This document shows positions 1-8,236 of a stretch of 64,000 bases of DNA, piece after piece. Each line of letters opens with the position of its first letter. The stretch's first letter is position 1. The DNA is taken from the NCBI RefSeq assembly GCF_028204155.1, contig NZ_JAQLOI010000003.1, positions 930,001 to 994,000 of the forward strand, read 5' to 3'. The DNA comes from Vibrio algarum. GTDB lineage: Bacteria > Pseudomonadota > Gammaproteobacteria > Enterobacterales > Vibrionaceae. The translations under genes were made by a program, and so were the position numbers. The notes beneath the pieces were generated by a model. That model saw nothing but the letters and a program-made list of their open reading frames with translations. It searched no databases and was not told the origin of the DNA.

Positions 1-818
1 TTTGTGGATGCGCTTGTGTTGCTCTTTGACAGTATTTCTACGCTTACTCTTCGGTTGGTCAATTGGACCGCGGCTGTATCGCCTTGAAAAAGTGGAGCGC
101 TAGATCCAAGGGAGCTTGCGTTGATTCTCTTAGGATTCAAACCGAATATCGAGAGATAACGTTTAACCTGATTAGCTCTATCTAAGGCGAGCTTTTCGTT
201 ATAGTCGACACTACCGGACGCATCAGCATGACCGGTAATCGAGAGAGTGAGTTCGTTGTTCTCATCTAATATATTGGCGGCTTGAGCGAGATTCCCCATA
301 TATTTTGGATTGATTTCACTTGAGTTGTGAGCGAACTGATTATCTACGTTTAATAAAGTGAAGAGCGTATTAATAGTGGTCAATTCTTGTTGTTGATTTT
401 CTTGGTTATTCGGTGGTGTACAGTCTGCCTGACTGGTGACATAGGTTAGTTGCTGTTCTAGCTTATTGAGGCTTTTTCTTTGGATGATGAGGTCATTAGC
501 TGCATCAAGCAGCAAGTTTCCTTCTAGTTCTCGAGCGATTCTATTTTGTCGTTCTTGATTTTGTACCACAGCAGCAGGAAAACACCATTTGGCCCCTTCT
601 TGTACTAACATATCAAGATGAAGCTTGTTAATTTGCCAGTCGAATCGTAGCCCATGCTCTGGCCCTAATGGTTCATCGGGTAGTACCGGAGAGAAGCCAG
701 CAGAAAAGTCATTTTCCGCCAACCCACCACTTCCTTTTTCTGGATAGCTACTGCTACAGGCAGCAAGAAAACTAATGCTGCAAAGAATGAGTAAGTGTTG
801 ATAGAAATTATTTTTCAT
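1..818 (-). CDS. OmpA-family outer-membrane lipoprotein, C-terminus cut by the window edge
   Basis: The reading frame is open from the ATG at 818 to the left edge with no stop, so the C-terminus is missing. The N-terminus has a short polar start, a hydrophobic stretch and a lipobox LAAC (Cys about residue 21), predicting a lipoprotein. The C-terminal half carries the OmpA peptidoglycan-binding pattern (ITGHADASGS, then LALDRANQVKRYL and NRRVSVEI), which in the family binds peptidoglycan. It lies 36 bases downstream of the STAS gene on the same strand, so the two are probably co-transcribed. Its role is otherwise unknown. Confidence 0.85.
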   Translation of the reverse strand, partial: MKNNFYQHLLILCSISFLAACSSSYPEKGSGGLAENDFSAGFSPVLPDEPLGPEHGLRFDWQINKLHLDMLVQEGAKWCFPAAVVQNQERQNRIARELEGNLLLDAANDLIIQRKSLNKLEQQLTYVTSQADCTPPNNQENQQQELTTINTLFTLLNVDNQFAHNSSEINPKYMGNLAQAANILDENNELTLSITGHADASGSVDYNEKLALDRANQVKRYLSIFGLNPKRINASSLGSSAPLFQGDTAAVQLTNRRVSVEILSKSNTSAST

Positions 819-854
819 GCTGGTTTCTCCCTTATGTCTAAATGCGGTACACCT

Positions 855-1181
855 TTAAGCAGCTTCTCTTTTCTTGTTCACAGAAATGGCTTGATTGATT
901 CGTAGCAAGGTAATAATTTCAAGTGGTTGTCCATGCACATTCTCGATGCACATCTTTCTTTCTCTTTCTATTAAGCGTTTGTACATATAAACGATGGCAC
1001 CCACTCCGGAAGAATCTAAAAATGAAACATGTTTGAGGTCGATTTCTATTTCTGGGTGATTATCTTCGGTAAGTACTTGATCGATGTGGGGAAGCGCTTC
1101 TTTGCTTCCATTTGCATCAAGGTCTCCCGAAAGTTGCAAAGTAAGAAGGGTATTATTAGCGTCTATTTTTCTAAGTTCCAT
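855..1181 (-). CDS. STAS-domain protein (anti-sigma factor antagonist type)
   Basis: This 108-residue protein is a single STAS domain. It has the central LSGDLDANGS strand and turn and the motif FLDSSGVGAIVY; the Ser in DSSG is the residue phosphorylated in SpoIIAA-type proteins. Such proteins usually switch partners with a serine kinase and phosphatase, neither of which is in the window, though either could lie beyond the left edge. A short inverted repeat (1307-1323) lies upstream of the start. The downstream OmpA-like lipoprotein gene suggests an envelope or surface-related output, but that is inference. Confidence 0.85.
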   Translation of the reverse strand: MELRKIDANNTLLTLQLSGDLDANGSKEALPHIDQVLTEDNHPEIEIDLKHVSFLDSSGVGAIVYMYKRLIERERKMCIENVHGQPLEIITLLRINQAISVNKKREAA

Positions 1182-1306
1182 GACCGTGACTCTCTATGCA
1201 TTGTGGATGTACAGAGGTTAACGCATGTACCGTGCCACATTATAACGTCATGAAAAGTATGGAATAAAAATGAGATTCTTAAAAAGAAAAAATAAATAAA
1301 AAAAGA

Positions 1307-1323
1307 ATTCTCAAATTGAGAAT
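1307..1323. promoter_or_regulatory. 17-bp inverted repeat upstream of the STAS gene
   Basis: ATTCTCAA and TTGAGAAT are perfect 8-bp arms around a single A, in an AT-rich stretch about 125 bases upstream of the STAS start. The form suits a dimeric repressor operator. No regulator gene is adjacent, so this is only a candidate. Confidence 0.3.
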
Positions 1324-1348
1324 CGATTTGACGGTGGGCTAAAAAACA

Positions 1349-1377
1349 AAAAACCTTACATTACATGTAAGGTTTTT
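1349..1377 (-). terminator. Rho-independent terminator of malK
   Basis: A 12-bp perfect stem (AAAAACCTTACA / TGTAAGGTTTTT) with a 5-base loop, followed on the minus strand by a run of T. It ends the malK transcript and may work in both directions. Confidence 0.8.
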
Positions 1378-1423
1378 AAAGTCGGTAGAGCGTCTTAACT
1401 ATGATTTAATCGAACTCAAAAGT

Positions 1424-2542
1424 TTAATCAAAATCAACACCGTTTTCTTTGTGTAATCTTCGGCATGCTCTGCCATCACTGTGGAACAAGTGGCAACGAT
1501 GAGCGGATAAACCAATAGAAAACTTATCGCCTACCTCTACTGGTAGCGTATCCGGTGCACGATAAATTACGTCGGCGTCAGCACTGTCTAAGTGAAGGTA
1601 GATTTGTGTTTCATTTCCGAGCTTCTCGACGATTTGTATATCACCTTCAATTGCCGCATCGGCTTGTTCGGCATTAAGCAAGTGTTCCGGGCGGATGCCC
1701 AGTGACATGCGATCACCTTTGTTTACGGTAGTACCGTCAACTGGAATCCAGAGAGTATTCCCATTTGAAAGTTGAACTAACACACGCTCTGCTTCAACAT
1801 CTTCAATGTGAACGCTCATAAAATTCATCTTAGGAGAACCGATAAATCCAGCAACGAAACGGTTTTCAGGGTAATGGTATAACTCAAGAGGCTTGCCAAC
1901 TTGAGATACAAATCCATCATCCAACACCACGATTTTATCGGCCATTGTCATTGCTTCTACCTGATCGTGCGTAACGTAGATCATAGTGCAGCCGAGTTGA
2001 CGTTGTAGCTTGGTGATTTCGCTACGCATATTAACTCGTAAAGCAGCGTCAAGGTTCGACAGTGGTTCATCAAGTAAGAACACATTAGGCTGAGAGACAA
2101 GTGTTCGACCGATGGCAACACGTTGACGTTGACCACCTGAAAGCGCTTTAGGTTGTCTTTCTAATAGGTGAGCAAGTTGTAATATTTCAGCGGCATGGGA
2201 AACGCGTTTGTCTATTTCAGTCTTGTCTGCTTTTGCTAGTTTGAGACCAAATGACATGTTGTCATAGAGGTTTAAATGAGGGTATAGGGCATAAGATTGG
2301 AATACCATGCCAACGCCACGTTTAGAAGGCTCCACGTCATTCATGCGTTCTTCGCCAATATACAAGTCACCTGATGTGATATCTTCTAAACCTGCAATAC
2401 AGCGAAGCAAAGTAGATTTACCACAACCCGATGGACCAACGAAAACAACAAATTCGCCTTCTTTGATTTCTAGATCAACATTTTTGGAGATCAGTACGTC
2501 GCCATAAGCTTTACATACATTCTTTAACGTGACGCTCGCCAT
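1424..2542 (-). CDS. malK: Maltose/maltodextrin ABC transporter ATP-binding protein MalK
   Basis: MalK is the ATPase subunit of the maltose importer and acts at the inner membrane with MalF and MalG. At 372 residues it matches the family length. Walker A is GPSGCGKST (about residues 36-44), the ABC signature is LSGGQRQR, Walker B is VFLLDEP, and the H-loop lies in YVTHDQ. The C-terminal third is the TOBE regulatory domain, with SLGIRPEH. It is divergent from malEFG across a 783-bp control region, as in enteric bacteria. The C-terminal domain makes a MalT-inhibitory role like that in E. coli plausible. Confidence 0.96.
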   Translation of the reverse strand: MASVTLKNVCKAYGDVLISKNVDLEIKEGEFVVFVGPSGCGKSTLLRCIAGLEDITSGDLYIGEERMNDVEPSKRGVGMVFQSYALYPHLNLYDNMSFGLKLAKADKTEIDKRVSHAAEILQLAHLLERQPKALSGGQRQRVAIGRTLVSQPNVFLLDEPLSNLDAALRVNMRSEITKLQRQLGCTMIYVTHDQVEAMTMADKIVVLDDGFVSQVGKPLELYHYPENRFVAGFIGSPKMNFMSVHIEDVEAERVLVQLSNGNTLWIPVDGTTVNKGDRMSLGIRPEHLLNAEQADAAIEGDIQIVEKLGNETQIYLHLDSADADVIYRAPDTLPVEVGDKFSIGLSAHRCHLFHSDGRACRRLHKENGVDFD

Positions 2543-3047
2543 GTAGCTTGTCCTCGATTAATTTTTTGTTTCATCGTCTTTTACTAATTAAATAGTATGC
2601 TAGACAATAAAAAGTAGGAAACAATTTTGAGTAATTTACTTAAAAAATAAGGTTTTAGTAGCATCGATTTTGGTAAGAAAAAATGGGCGATATTGATTCT
2701 GCATAAGTCAATCATCACCCATTAGTGCCAAAAATAAATAAGTAAGGATACCCCCACATAATTCCAAAAATATCCCCCGTAAACTTCTATTTTTGGACGT
2801 GATTACTTATTTATCCGGCAACGTAAGCCAGTGTTCGTCTTAGTCGGACTACTGGAAAATACACTTACCTCTACTCAATACATCCACCACAACTAACTTT
2901 CAACTTACTTTAATCTTATTGTGAGACGGCTTTTTATCGCCACTTATAATAAGTTCTCTTCACTTGATAGTTAGTCATTACTCTTGGATATGCTCAGTTT
3001 CTTTCAAAAACACTACTTTTACATCCTCCATTATAAATAATTTTCAG

Positions 3048-3068
3048 GGGGAGTAGAGGGGGATGAGG
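3048..3068 (+). promoter_or_regulatory. Tandem MalT boxes
   Basis: GGGGATGAGG at 3059-3068 matches the MalT consensus GGGGA(T/G)GAGG at all ten positions. GGGGAGTAGA at 3048-3057, 11 bases earlier in the same orientation, matches at eight. Tandem direct boxes are usual for MalT, the maltotriose-dependent activator; its gene is not in the window. Confidence 0.7.
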
Positions 3069-3125
3069 CGTAGGGGGCATAGAAATACAAAACAAGATCT
3101 ACTTCAAATAAAAACAGATGCAAAA

Positions 3126-3171
3126 TGTGCTGGTTATCTCATTTTGTTACGATTTTGTGAGCTGCTTCTCG
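3126..3171 (+). promoter_or_regulatory. Two CRP-like sites before malE
   Basis: TGTGC-N6-TCTCA (3126-3141) and TGTGA-N6-TCTCG (3156-3171) are 30 bp apart and approximate the CRP consensus TGTGA-N6-TCACA. CRP is a known co-activator with MalT. The match is imperfect. Confidence 0.4.
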
Positions 3172-3325
3172 TGTCGAAGCTGATGACGATCACGAAAATA
3201 TCCCATACTATCTGGGGCGTAGAAAATAGGATGATGATTAGTCGTTAGTATTTTTACATTATATACCTCGAAATATGGCTTAACATCTGAAAGAGCCCTA
3301 CATCTCACATAAAAAGGATATAAAC

Positions 3326-4507
3326 ATGAAAAAAGCCCTTAGCACTGTTGCTGTGTGTACATTAGCCGCCCTTGGTTCACTAAGTGCAAATGCAGCCATT
3401 GAAGAAGGTCAACTAACAATCTGGATCAATGGTGACAAAGGCTACAATGGTCTAGCAGAAGTTGGTAAGAAGTTCGAAGCTGATACGGGTATTAAAGTGA
3501 CGGTTGCTCACCCTGATGCGCTTCAGGACAAGTTCCCACAAACTGCGGCGACTGGCGATGGTCCAGATATCGTATTCTGGGCTCATGACCGTTTTGGTGG
3601 TTACGCAGAAGCGGGTTTATTAGCGGAAGTTAAACCATCTACAGAAATCCAAGATGGTATCGTAGACTTTGCGTGGGATGCAGTTAAGTATGATGGAAAG
3701 CTGATCGGTTACCCAGTAGCAGTAGAATCTCTATCTCTTATCTATAATAAAGATCTAGTCCCTACGCCACCTAAAACTTGGGAAGAAGTTGAAGCGTTAA
3801 ACGCGAAACTTCAAAAAGATGGCAAAACGGCGATCATGTGGAACCTAAAAGAACCGTATTTCACTTGGCCATTAATGGCTGCAGATGGTGGTTACGCATT
3901 TAAATACACGTCATCTGGTTACGATGTAAAAGATGCCGGTATTGCTACAGATGGCGTTAAAGCTTCTATGAGTTTTGTTAAGGGTTTAGTAGATAAAGGC
4001 GTTATTTCTGCTGATATGGATTACTCAGTATCTGAAGCCGAGTTCAATAAGGGCAACACAGCAATGACTATTAATGGTCCTTGGGCGTGGGGCAACATTG
4101 AGAAATCAGGTATCAACTACGGCGTTACAACGCTTCCTAAATTCAACGGTCAATCTTCTAAGCCATTCGTTGGTGTACTAACGGCTGGTATTAGCACAGC
4201 GTCACCTAACCAAGATCTTGCGGTAGAGTTTATTGAAAACTACCTGTTAACTAACGATGGTCTGCGTATGGTGAATAATGACAAGCCTCTAGGTGCGGTT
4301 GCTCTTAACTCTTTCCAGAAAGAATTAGACAGTGATCAACGTATCGCGGCAACAATGGACAACGCAATGAATGGCGAAATTATGCCTAATATCCCTCAAA
4401 TGGGTGCGTTCTGGGGTAGTGCAAAAAATGCCATTATCAATATCGTAGATGGCCGTCAAACGGTTGATGCTGCACTTTCTGATGCAGACAAGCAAATGAC
4501 TAAGTAA
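3326..4507 (+). CDS. malE: Periplasmic maltose/maltodextrin-binding protein MalE
   Basis: MalE captures maltose and maltodextrins in the periplasm and delivers them to MalFGK2. A Sec signal peptide (Lys-rich start, then AVCTLAALGSLSANA) is followed by mature IEEGQLTIWINGDKGYNGL, the canonical MalE beginning. Other MalE signatures include FWAHDRFGGYAEAGLL, TAIMWNLKEPYF and MTINGPWAW. It has 393 residues, close to the E. coli length. A GGAT-type ribosome site lies about 10 bases before the ATG. It is the first gene of malE-malF-malG and is followed by an attenuating hairpin. Confidence 0.97.
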   Translation: MKKALSTVAVCTLAALGSLSANAAIEEGQLTIWINGDKGYNGLAEVGKKFEADTGIKVTVAHPDALQDKFPQTAATGDGPDIVFWAHDRFGGYAEAGLLAEVKPSTEIQDGIVDFAWDAVKYDGKLIGYPVAVESLSLIYNKDLVPTPPKTWEEVEALNAKLQKDGKTAIMWNLKEPYFTWPLMAADGGYAFKYTSSGYDVKDAGIATDGVKASMSFVKGLVDKGVISADMDYSVSEAEFNKGNTAMTINGPWAWGNIEKSGINYGVTTLPKFNGQSSKPFVGVLTAGISTASPNQDLAVEFIENYLLTNDGLRMVNNDKPLGAVALNSFQKELDSDQRIAATMDNAMNGEIMPNIPQMGAFWGSAKNAIINIVDGRQTVDAALSDADKQMTK

Positions 4508-4569
4508 CAAGTTAATAAATAGGACCTATAGTTTATATCGCTATACAACTGAAGGTTCTAACCTTTTTT

Positions 4570-4606
4570 AGGAGAGGGTAACCTCTCCTTAGTTTTTTTA
4601 TTTTTT
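4570..4606 (+). terminator. malE-malF intergenic attenuator hairpin
   Basis: GGAGAGG and CCTCTCC form a perfect 7-bp stem (4571-4577 / 4582-4588) with a GTAA loop, followed by an uneven T-rich tract. It would stop part of transcription after malE, matching the known need for much more binding protein than membrane subunits. Confidence 0.7.
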
Positions 4607-4626
4607 TATCGCTAGCAGGTTTTCTT

Positions 4627-6195
4627 ATGCAGTCAGTTCAAGGTACAGATGCAATGTCATCTGCCGCATTACCTTCAAGTCAAAAAGTGTTTATCAAATG
4701 GGCATTATTGGCATCGGTAGGTATTGTGAATGGCTATGCCACAATTCTTATGTATTCTCGCGGTGAGCTCGCATTTGCGCTGCTTACTGTGGTATTAACC
4801 GCTCTGGCCCTTTATATTTTTGGTAGTAAAAAGACTTACGCACACCGCTATATTTATCCGGGTGTAGCAGGAATGATTCTCTTCATTCTCTTCCCTCTTG
4901 CTTACACTGTCGGTCTAGCGTTCACAAACTACAGCGCTAAGAACCAATTGTCGTTAGAGCGAGCACAAACTGTATTACTGGATAGAACGTATCAAAGCGG
5001 TGATAGTTATCCTTTCAATCTTTACAAAACAGATAATGGCCACAGAATAGTTATTACAAAAGGCGACCAGCTGTTAGCAACCGATGAATTTATATTAGAA
5101 AGCTTTTCAGCCAGTGAGCTTGACCTTACTCCTGTGTCAGACGTTCAGGGTGAGAAAGAGAAGATAAAAACCATAATTCAAAATAAATCTTCTTTAGGTA
5201 ATGTTGATCTGAACATGCCTGATGGTGCGGATGTCCGCATGAGTGGCCTGCGTAAGTTTGCCTCGGTTGTTTCGCTGTATACGTTGCAAGATGATGGTGA
5301 ATCCATGATCAATAACAAGACAGGCGAGACATTAAAACCAAATATGGATGTTGGTTTCTATCAAGCTATTGATGAAAATGGGGCGTTTATTGGTTCAACG
5401 GTCTCTCCTGGGTTTATCGTTAATATTAATACGGCAAATTTCGAACGCGTTTGGAAAGACGACGGAATCAAAGAACCATTTATTAGTATCTTCATTTGGA
5501 CAGTTGCCTTCTCAGCGCTAAGTGTTGGGTTAACACTGGTCATTGGTCTTGTTTTAGCAAGTATCGTCCAATGGGAAGCGTTGAAAGGTCGCGCAGTGTA
5601 CCGAGTGCTGCTTATCTTGCCATATGCTGTCCCTGCGTTTATTTCTATTTTGATCTTTAAAGGTTTATTTAACCAAAGCTTTGGTGAAATAAACATGGTG
5701 TTAGAGACCATATTTGGATTGAGTCCAAATTGGTTCTCAGACCCTGTTCTCGCTAGGGTTATGGTTGTTGTAGTGAATACTTGGTTAGGCTTCCCTTACA
5801 TGATGATTCTTTGTATGGGTCTGCTTAAGGCGATTCCAGATGATCTTTATGAAGCATCGGCAATAGATGGGGCAGGGCCGTTGAAGAACTTCACTAAGAT
5901 AACGCTTCCTTTGATGCTTAAACCGCTGACTCCGCTACTTATTGCTAGCTTCGCGTTTAACTTCAATAACTTTGTAATGATCTACCTGTTAACCGGTGGT
6001 GGTCCAAACATGATTGGTACTTCTGAACCTGCTGGCTACACGGATTTACTGGTAAGTTATACCTATCGTATTGCGTTTGAAGGTAGTGGTGGTCAAGACT
6101 TTGGTCTAGCTAGTGCAATTGCAACGCTTATCTTCCTATTGGTTGGTGGTCTAGCACTATTTAACCTACGATTCACTAAACTATCACAGGATTAA
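4627..6195 (+). CDS. malF: Maltose ABC transporter permease MalF
   Basis: MalF is one of two inner-membrane subunits of the maltose importer. The 522-residue protein has N-terminal membrane segments, a large periplasmic P2 loop (roughly residues 95-275) typical of MalF, then the permease core with the EAA coupling motif EASAIDGAGPLKNFTKITLP that docks on MalK. The C-terminus has SYTYRIAFEGSGGQDFGLASA, also typical of MalF. The ATG at 4627 fits, although the sequence before it has only a weak ribosome site. malG starts 11 bases after the stop. Confidence 0.96.
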   Translation: MQSVQGTDAMSSAALPSSQKVFIKWALLASVGIVNGYATILMYSRGELAFALLTVVLTALALYIFGSKKTYAHRYIYPGVAGMILFILFPLAYTVGLAFTNYSAKNQLSLERAQTVLLDRTYQSGDSYPFNLYKTDNGHRIVITKGDQLLATDEFILESFSASELDLTPVSDVQGEKEKIKTIIQNKSSLGNVDLNMPDGADVRMSGLRKFASVVSLYTLQDDGESMINNKTGETLKPNMDVGFYQAIDENGAFIGSTVSPGFIVNINTANFERVWKDDGIKEPFISIFIWTVAFSALSVGLTLVIGLVLASIVQWEALKGRAVYRVLLILPYAVPAFISILIFKGLFNQSFGEINMVLETIFGLSPNWFSDPVLARVMVVVVNTWLGFPYMMILCMGLLKAIPDDLYEASAIDGAGPLKNFTKITLPLMLKPLTPLLIASFAFNFNNFVMIYLLTGGGPNMIGTSEPAGYTDLLVSYTYRIAFEGSGGQDFGLASAIATLIFLLVGGLALFNLRFTKLSQD

Positions 6196-6206
6196 GGAGC
6201 AATATC

Positions 6207-7097
6207 ATGGCAATTGTACAAGGTAAAAACTTGAAATATCGTGTATGGGCAACCCATATTGCTCTATGGGTATTCCTATCAATGATTATTTTCCCACTGT
6301 TGATGGTTATTGCTATCTCATTTCGTGAAGGTAACTTCGCAACGGGTAGCTTGATTCCTGAAAATCCATCTTTAGAGCACTGGAAACTTGCGCTAGGGTT
6401 CTCGGTGACTAACGCAGATGGTTCAGTGACACCACCCCCATTCCCTGTCCTATTATGGTTGTGGAATTCGGTAAAAGTGGCGGCTATTTCGTCTATCTTC
6501 ATCGTTGCGTTATCAACGACATCCGCATACGCATTTGCGAGAATGAAGTTTGGTGGTAAGAACACTATCTTGAAAGCGATGATGATATTTCAGATGTTCC
6601 CTGCCGTATTGGCATTGGTAGCTATGTATGCTTTGTTCGATAAGTTAGGCCAGTACATACCTTTCCTTGGGTTGAATACGCATGGTGGCCTGATTTTCTC
6701 TTACTTAGGTGGGATTGCATTGCACGTATGGACTATCAAAGGCTATTTCGAGACTATTGATAATTCCTTAGAAGAAGCGGCTGCACTTGATGGAGCGACG
6801 CCATGGCAAGCATTCCGATTGGTTCTGCTTCCTCTATCAGTGCCAATTCTAGCGGTTGTGTTTATTTTGTCGTTTATTGGTGTTGTTGGTGAAGTGCCGG
6901 TTGCATCGCTATTGTTGTCTGACGTAGATAATTACACACTTGCAGTGGGCATGCAGCAGTACCTCTATCCACAAAACTACCTATGGGGTGATTTTGCAGC
7001 GGCAGCCGTCTTGTCTGCAGTCCCTATTACAGTGGTATTCTTATTAGCACAGCGTTGGCTGGTCGGTGGTTTAACCGCTGGTGGTGTTAAGGGATAG
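6207..7097 (+). CDS. malG: Maltose ABC transporter permease MalG
   Basis: MalG is the second permease subunit of MalFGK2. At 296 residues it equals the E. coli protein in length. It has about six membrane segments, the EAA coupling motif EEAAALDGATPWQAFRLVLL, and the C-terminal QRWLVGGLTAGGVKG that in MalG reaches into the MalK dimer interface. A strong AAGGAG ribosome site precedes the ATG. It is the last gene of the operon, ended by a hairpin at 7107-7140. Confidence 0.97.
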   Translation: MAIVQGKNLKYRVWATHIALWVFLSMIIFPLLMVIAISFREGNFATGSLIPENPSLEHWKLALGFSVTNADGSVTPPPFPVLLWLWNSVKVAAISSIFIVALSTTSAYAFARMKFGGKNTILKAMMIFQMFPAVLALVAMYALFDKLGQYIPFLGLNTHGGLIFSYLGGIALHVWTIKGYFETIDNSLEEAAALDGATPWQAFRLVLLPLSVPILAVVFILSFIGVVGEVPVASLLLSDVDNYTLAVGMQQYLYPQNYLWGDFAAAAVLSAVPITVVFLLAQRWLVGGLTAGGVKG

Positions 7098-7106
7098 TAC
7101 TTAAGA

Positions 7107-7140
7107 AGTAAAAGAGCGACGGTAAAGTCGTTCTTTTACT
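7107..7140 (+). terminator. Terminator of malEFG
   Basis: A 14-bp stem (7107-7120 / 7127-7140, one G-U pair) with loop GGTAAA, followed by TTTAT. Confidence 0.75.
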
Positions 7141-7173
7141 TTTATATTGTTCACAAACTTACTTCGTTTCGCT

Positions 7174-7425
7174 CTATAGCTCTCTACTTGAAGGCGCGCA
7201 CCCAACGTACTGCATCAATACATAGATACTCTCTTCGTGTAGAGCCACTTTTCTGAAAAGGTCAGCAAAAATACCATCACCACCGAAGCAAGTCTGTATA
7301 TAGTGGTTGATATCGTCGCTTTGATAACCTTCTACGTACATAGTACGTACCCACTGATACTCAACGGCACTTGGATTACCAATGGTGTCATCGCTTAATG
7401 TGATAAGAGAGCGGTCATCTATCAA
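7174..7425 (-). CDS. Small hypothetical protein with TTG start, possibly a remnant
   Basis: The frame encodes 83 residues with balanced composition (e.g. NPSAVEYQWVRTMYVEG, FADLFRKVALHEESIYVLMQ). The only available start is TTG at 7425, with a weak AGG nine bases ahead. The frame is open upstream to a stop about 70 bases away without any ATG or GTG. No family is recognised. It is either a real TTG-started small gene or a fragment that lost its 5' end. Confidence 0.35.
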   Translation of the reverse strand: MIDDRSLITLSDDTIGNPSAVEYQWVRTMYVEGYQSDDINHYIQTCFGGDGIFADLFRKVALHEESIYVLMQYVGCAPSSREL

Positions 7426-7539
7426 TTGAAACCCTGCTATTATTTTGGAGCGTTTTCTAAAGGAAACGTTATCGATATATTTTTAATGGTTTGAGAATTA
7501 AAGCAGAAAAGCGTTAAAGAAAAATGACAGTGAAAAAAG

Positions 7540-7579
7540 AAAAAGTCGCTAACCTCTGTTTAGAAGTAAGCGACTTTTT
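7540..7579 (-). terminator. Terminator of the acyl-CoA thioesterase gene
   Basis: AAAAAGTCGCT (7540-7550) and AGCGACTTTTT (7569-7579) form a perfect 11-bp stem just downstream of the minus-strand gene, with a T-rich tail on the minus strand. Confidence 0.75.
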
Positions 7580-7605
7580 AAGGCGATGCACTATTGCTCG
7601 AATGG

Positions 7606-8091
7606 TTATCTAAGCATCTTTACATGCATCTCCATCTCTTCGCCAATCTCTTTGCGCATATTCATCAGCTTAATAGCAGAATCACGAAGTTTGATATCTT
7701 CTTCTGTTTCCGGAATCCACTCAGGTATTTTGGTGGGTTTACCGTTCGCATCTACTGCAACCATTATGACGATACAGTGTGTTGTCAGCGTCTTATTTAG
7801 CTCTTTTGGGTCACTGGCCTGAACGTCTAATGCAATATGCATAGAGCTTGTACCGGTATAAATAACCTTAGCACTGACTTCTACCAAGTTGCCTACGTGG
7901 ATAGGTGCGACGAAGCGAATACCACCAGCATAAGCGGTAATACAGTATTTTCCACTCCAACCTGCCGAGCATGCATATGCCGCTAAATCGACCCACTTCA
8001 TGACTGCACCACCGTGCACTTTTCCGCCGAAATTGACATCTCCCGGTTCTGCTAAAAATCGGAGTGTAATATCCCTTTGCTGTTCGGCCAT
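7606..8091 (-). CDS. Acyl-CoA thioesterase, hotdog fold (YciA/BACH-like)
   Basis: The protein hydrolyses acyl-CoA thioesters in the family. It carries the hotdog pattern DVNFGGKVHGGAVMKWVDLA followed by a GIRFVAPIHVGNLVEV strand, as in hexameric acyl-CoA hydrolases. It has 161 residues from the chosen start; the second ATG (8091) is preferred over the one at 8097 because the AAGGA site is properly spaced from it and abuts the first. Substrate chain length cannot be read from sequence. It is divergent from sbcD. Confidence 0.85.
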   Translation of the reverse strand: MAEQQRDITLRFLAEPGDVNFGGKVHGGAVMKWVDLAAYACSAGWSGKYCITAYAGGIRFVAPIHVGNLVEVSAKVIYTGTSSMHIALDVQASDPKELNKTLTTHCIVIMVAVDANGKPTKIPEWIPETEEDIKLRDSAIKLMNMRKEIGEEMEMHVKMLR

Positions 8092-8236
8092 TCTCATTTC
8101 CTTATTATTTTTGATTGCGCGTTAAGTATCAAACAAAAATCAGCCACTTAAAAGGGCTATTCGTTGTATGAAGGCCACATAGTTGGCACAATTGAACAAT
8201 CAAGAGCTTATAGCCTTTAAATAATAAGAACTTTCT

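Larger units (their letters stand above)
2543..3325. promoter_or_regulatory. Divergent malK-malE control region (783 bp, no gene)
   Basis: This long AT-rich spacer holds no convincing gene; the 61-codon open frame inside has no family signal. It contains MalT-box-like decamers (best at 3048-3068, others near 3022-3031 on the minus strand and 3227-3236), two CRP-like sites, and an imperfect hairpin around 2682-2722. The layout resembles the MalT/CRP nucleoprotein region between malK and malE in E. coli, but it is longer. Confidence 0.75.

Noticed and set aside
3063..3248. 61-codon open frame between malK and malE
   Set aside because: It starts inside the best MalT box, has no ribosome site or family resemblance, and lies in a control region.
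7449..7471. LacI-type operator (CGTTTTC / GAAACG dyad)
   Set aside because: The dyad is imperfect and no LacI-family gene or regulated sugar gene lies next to it.
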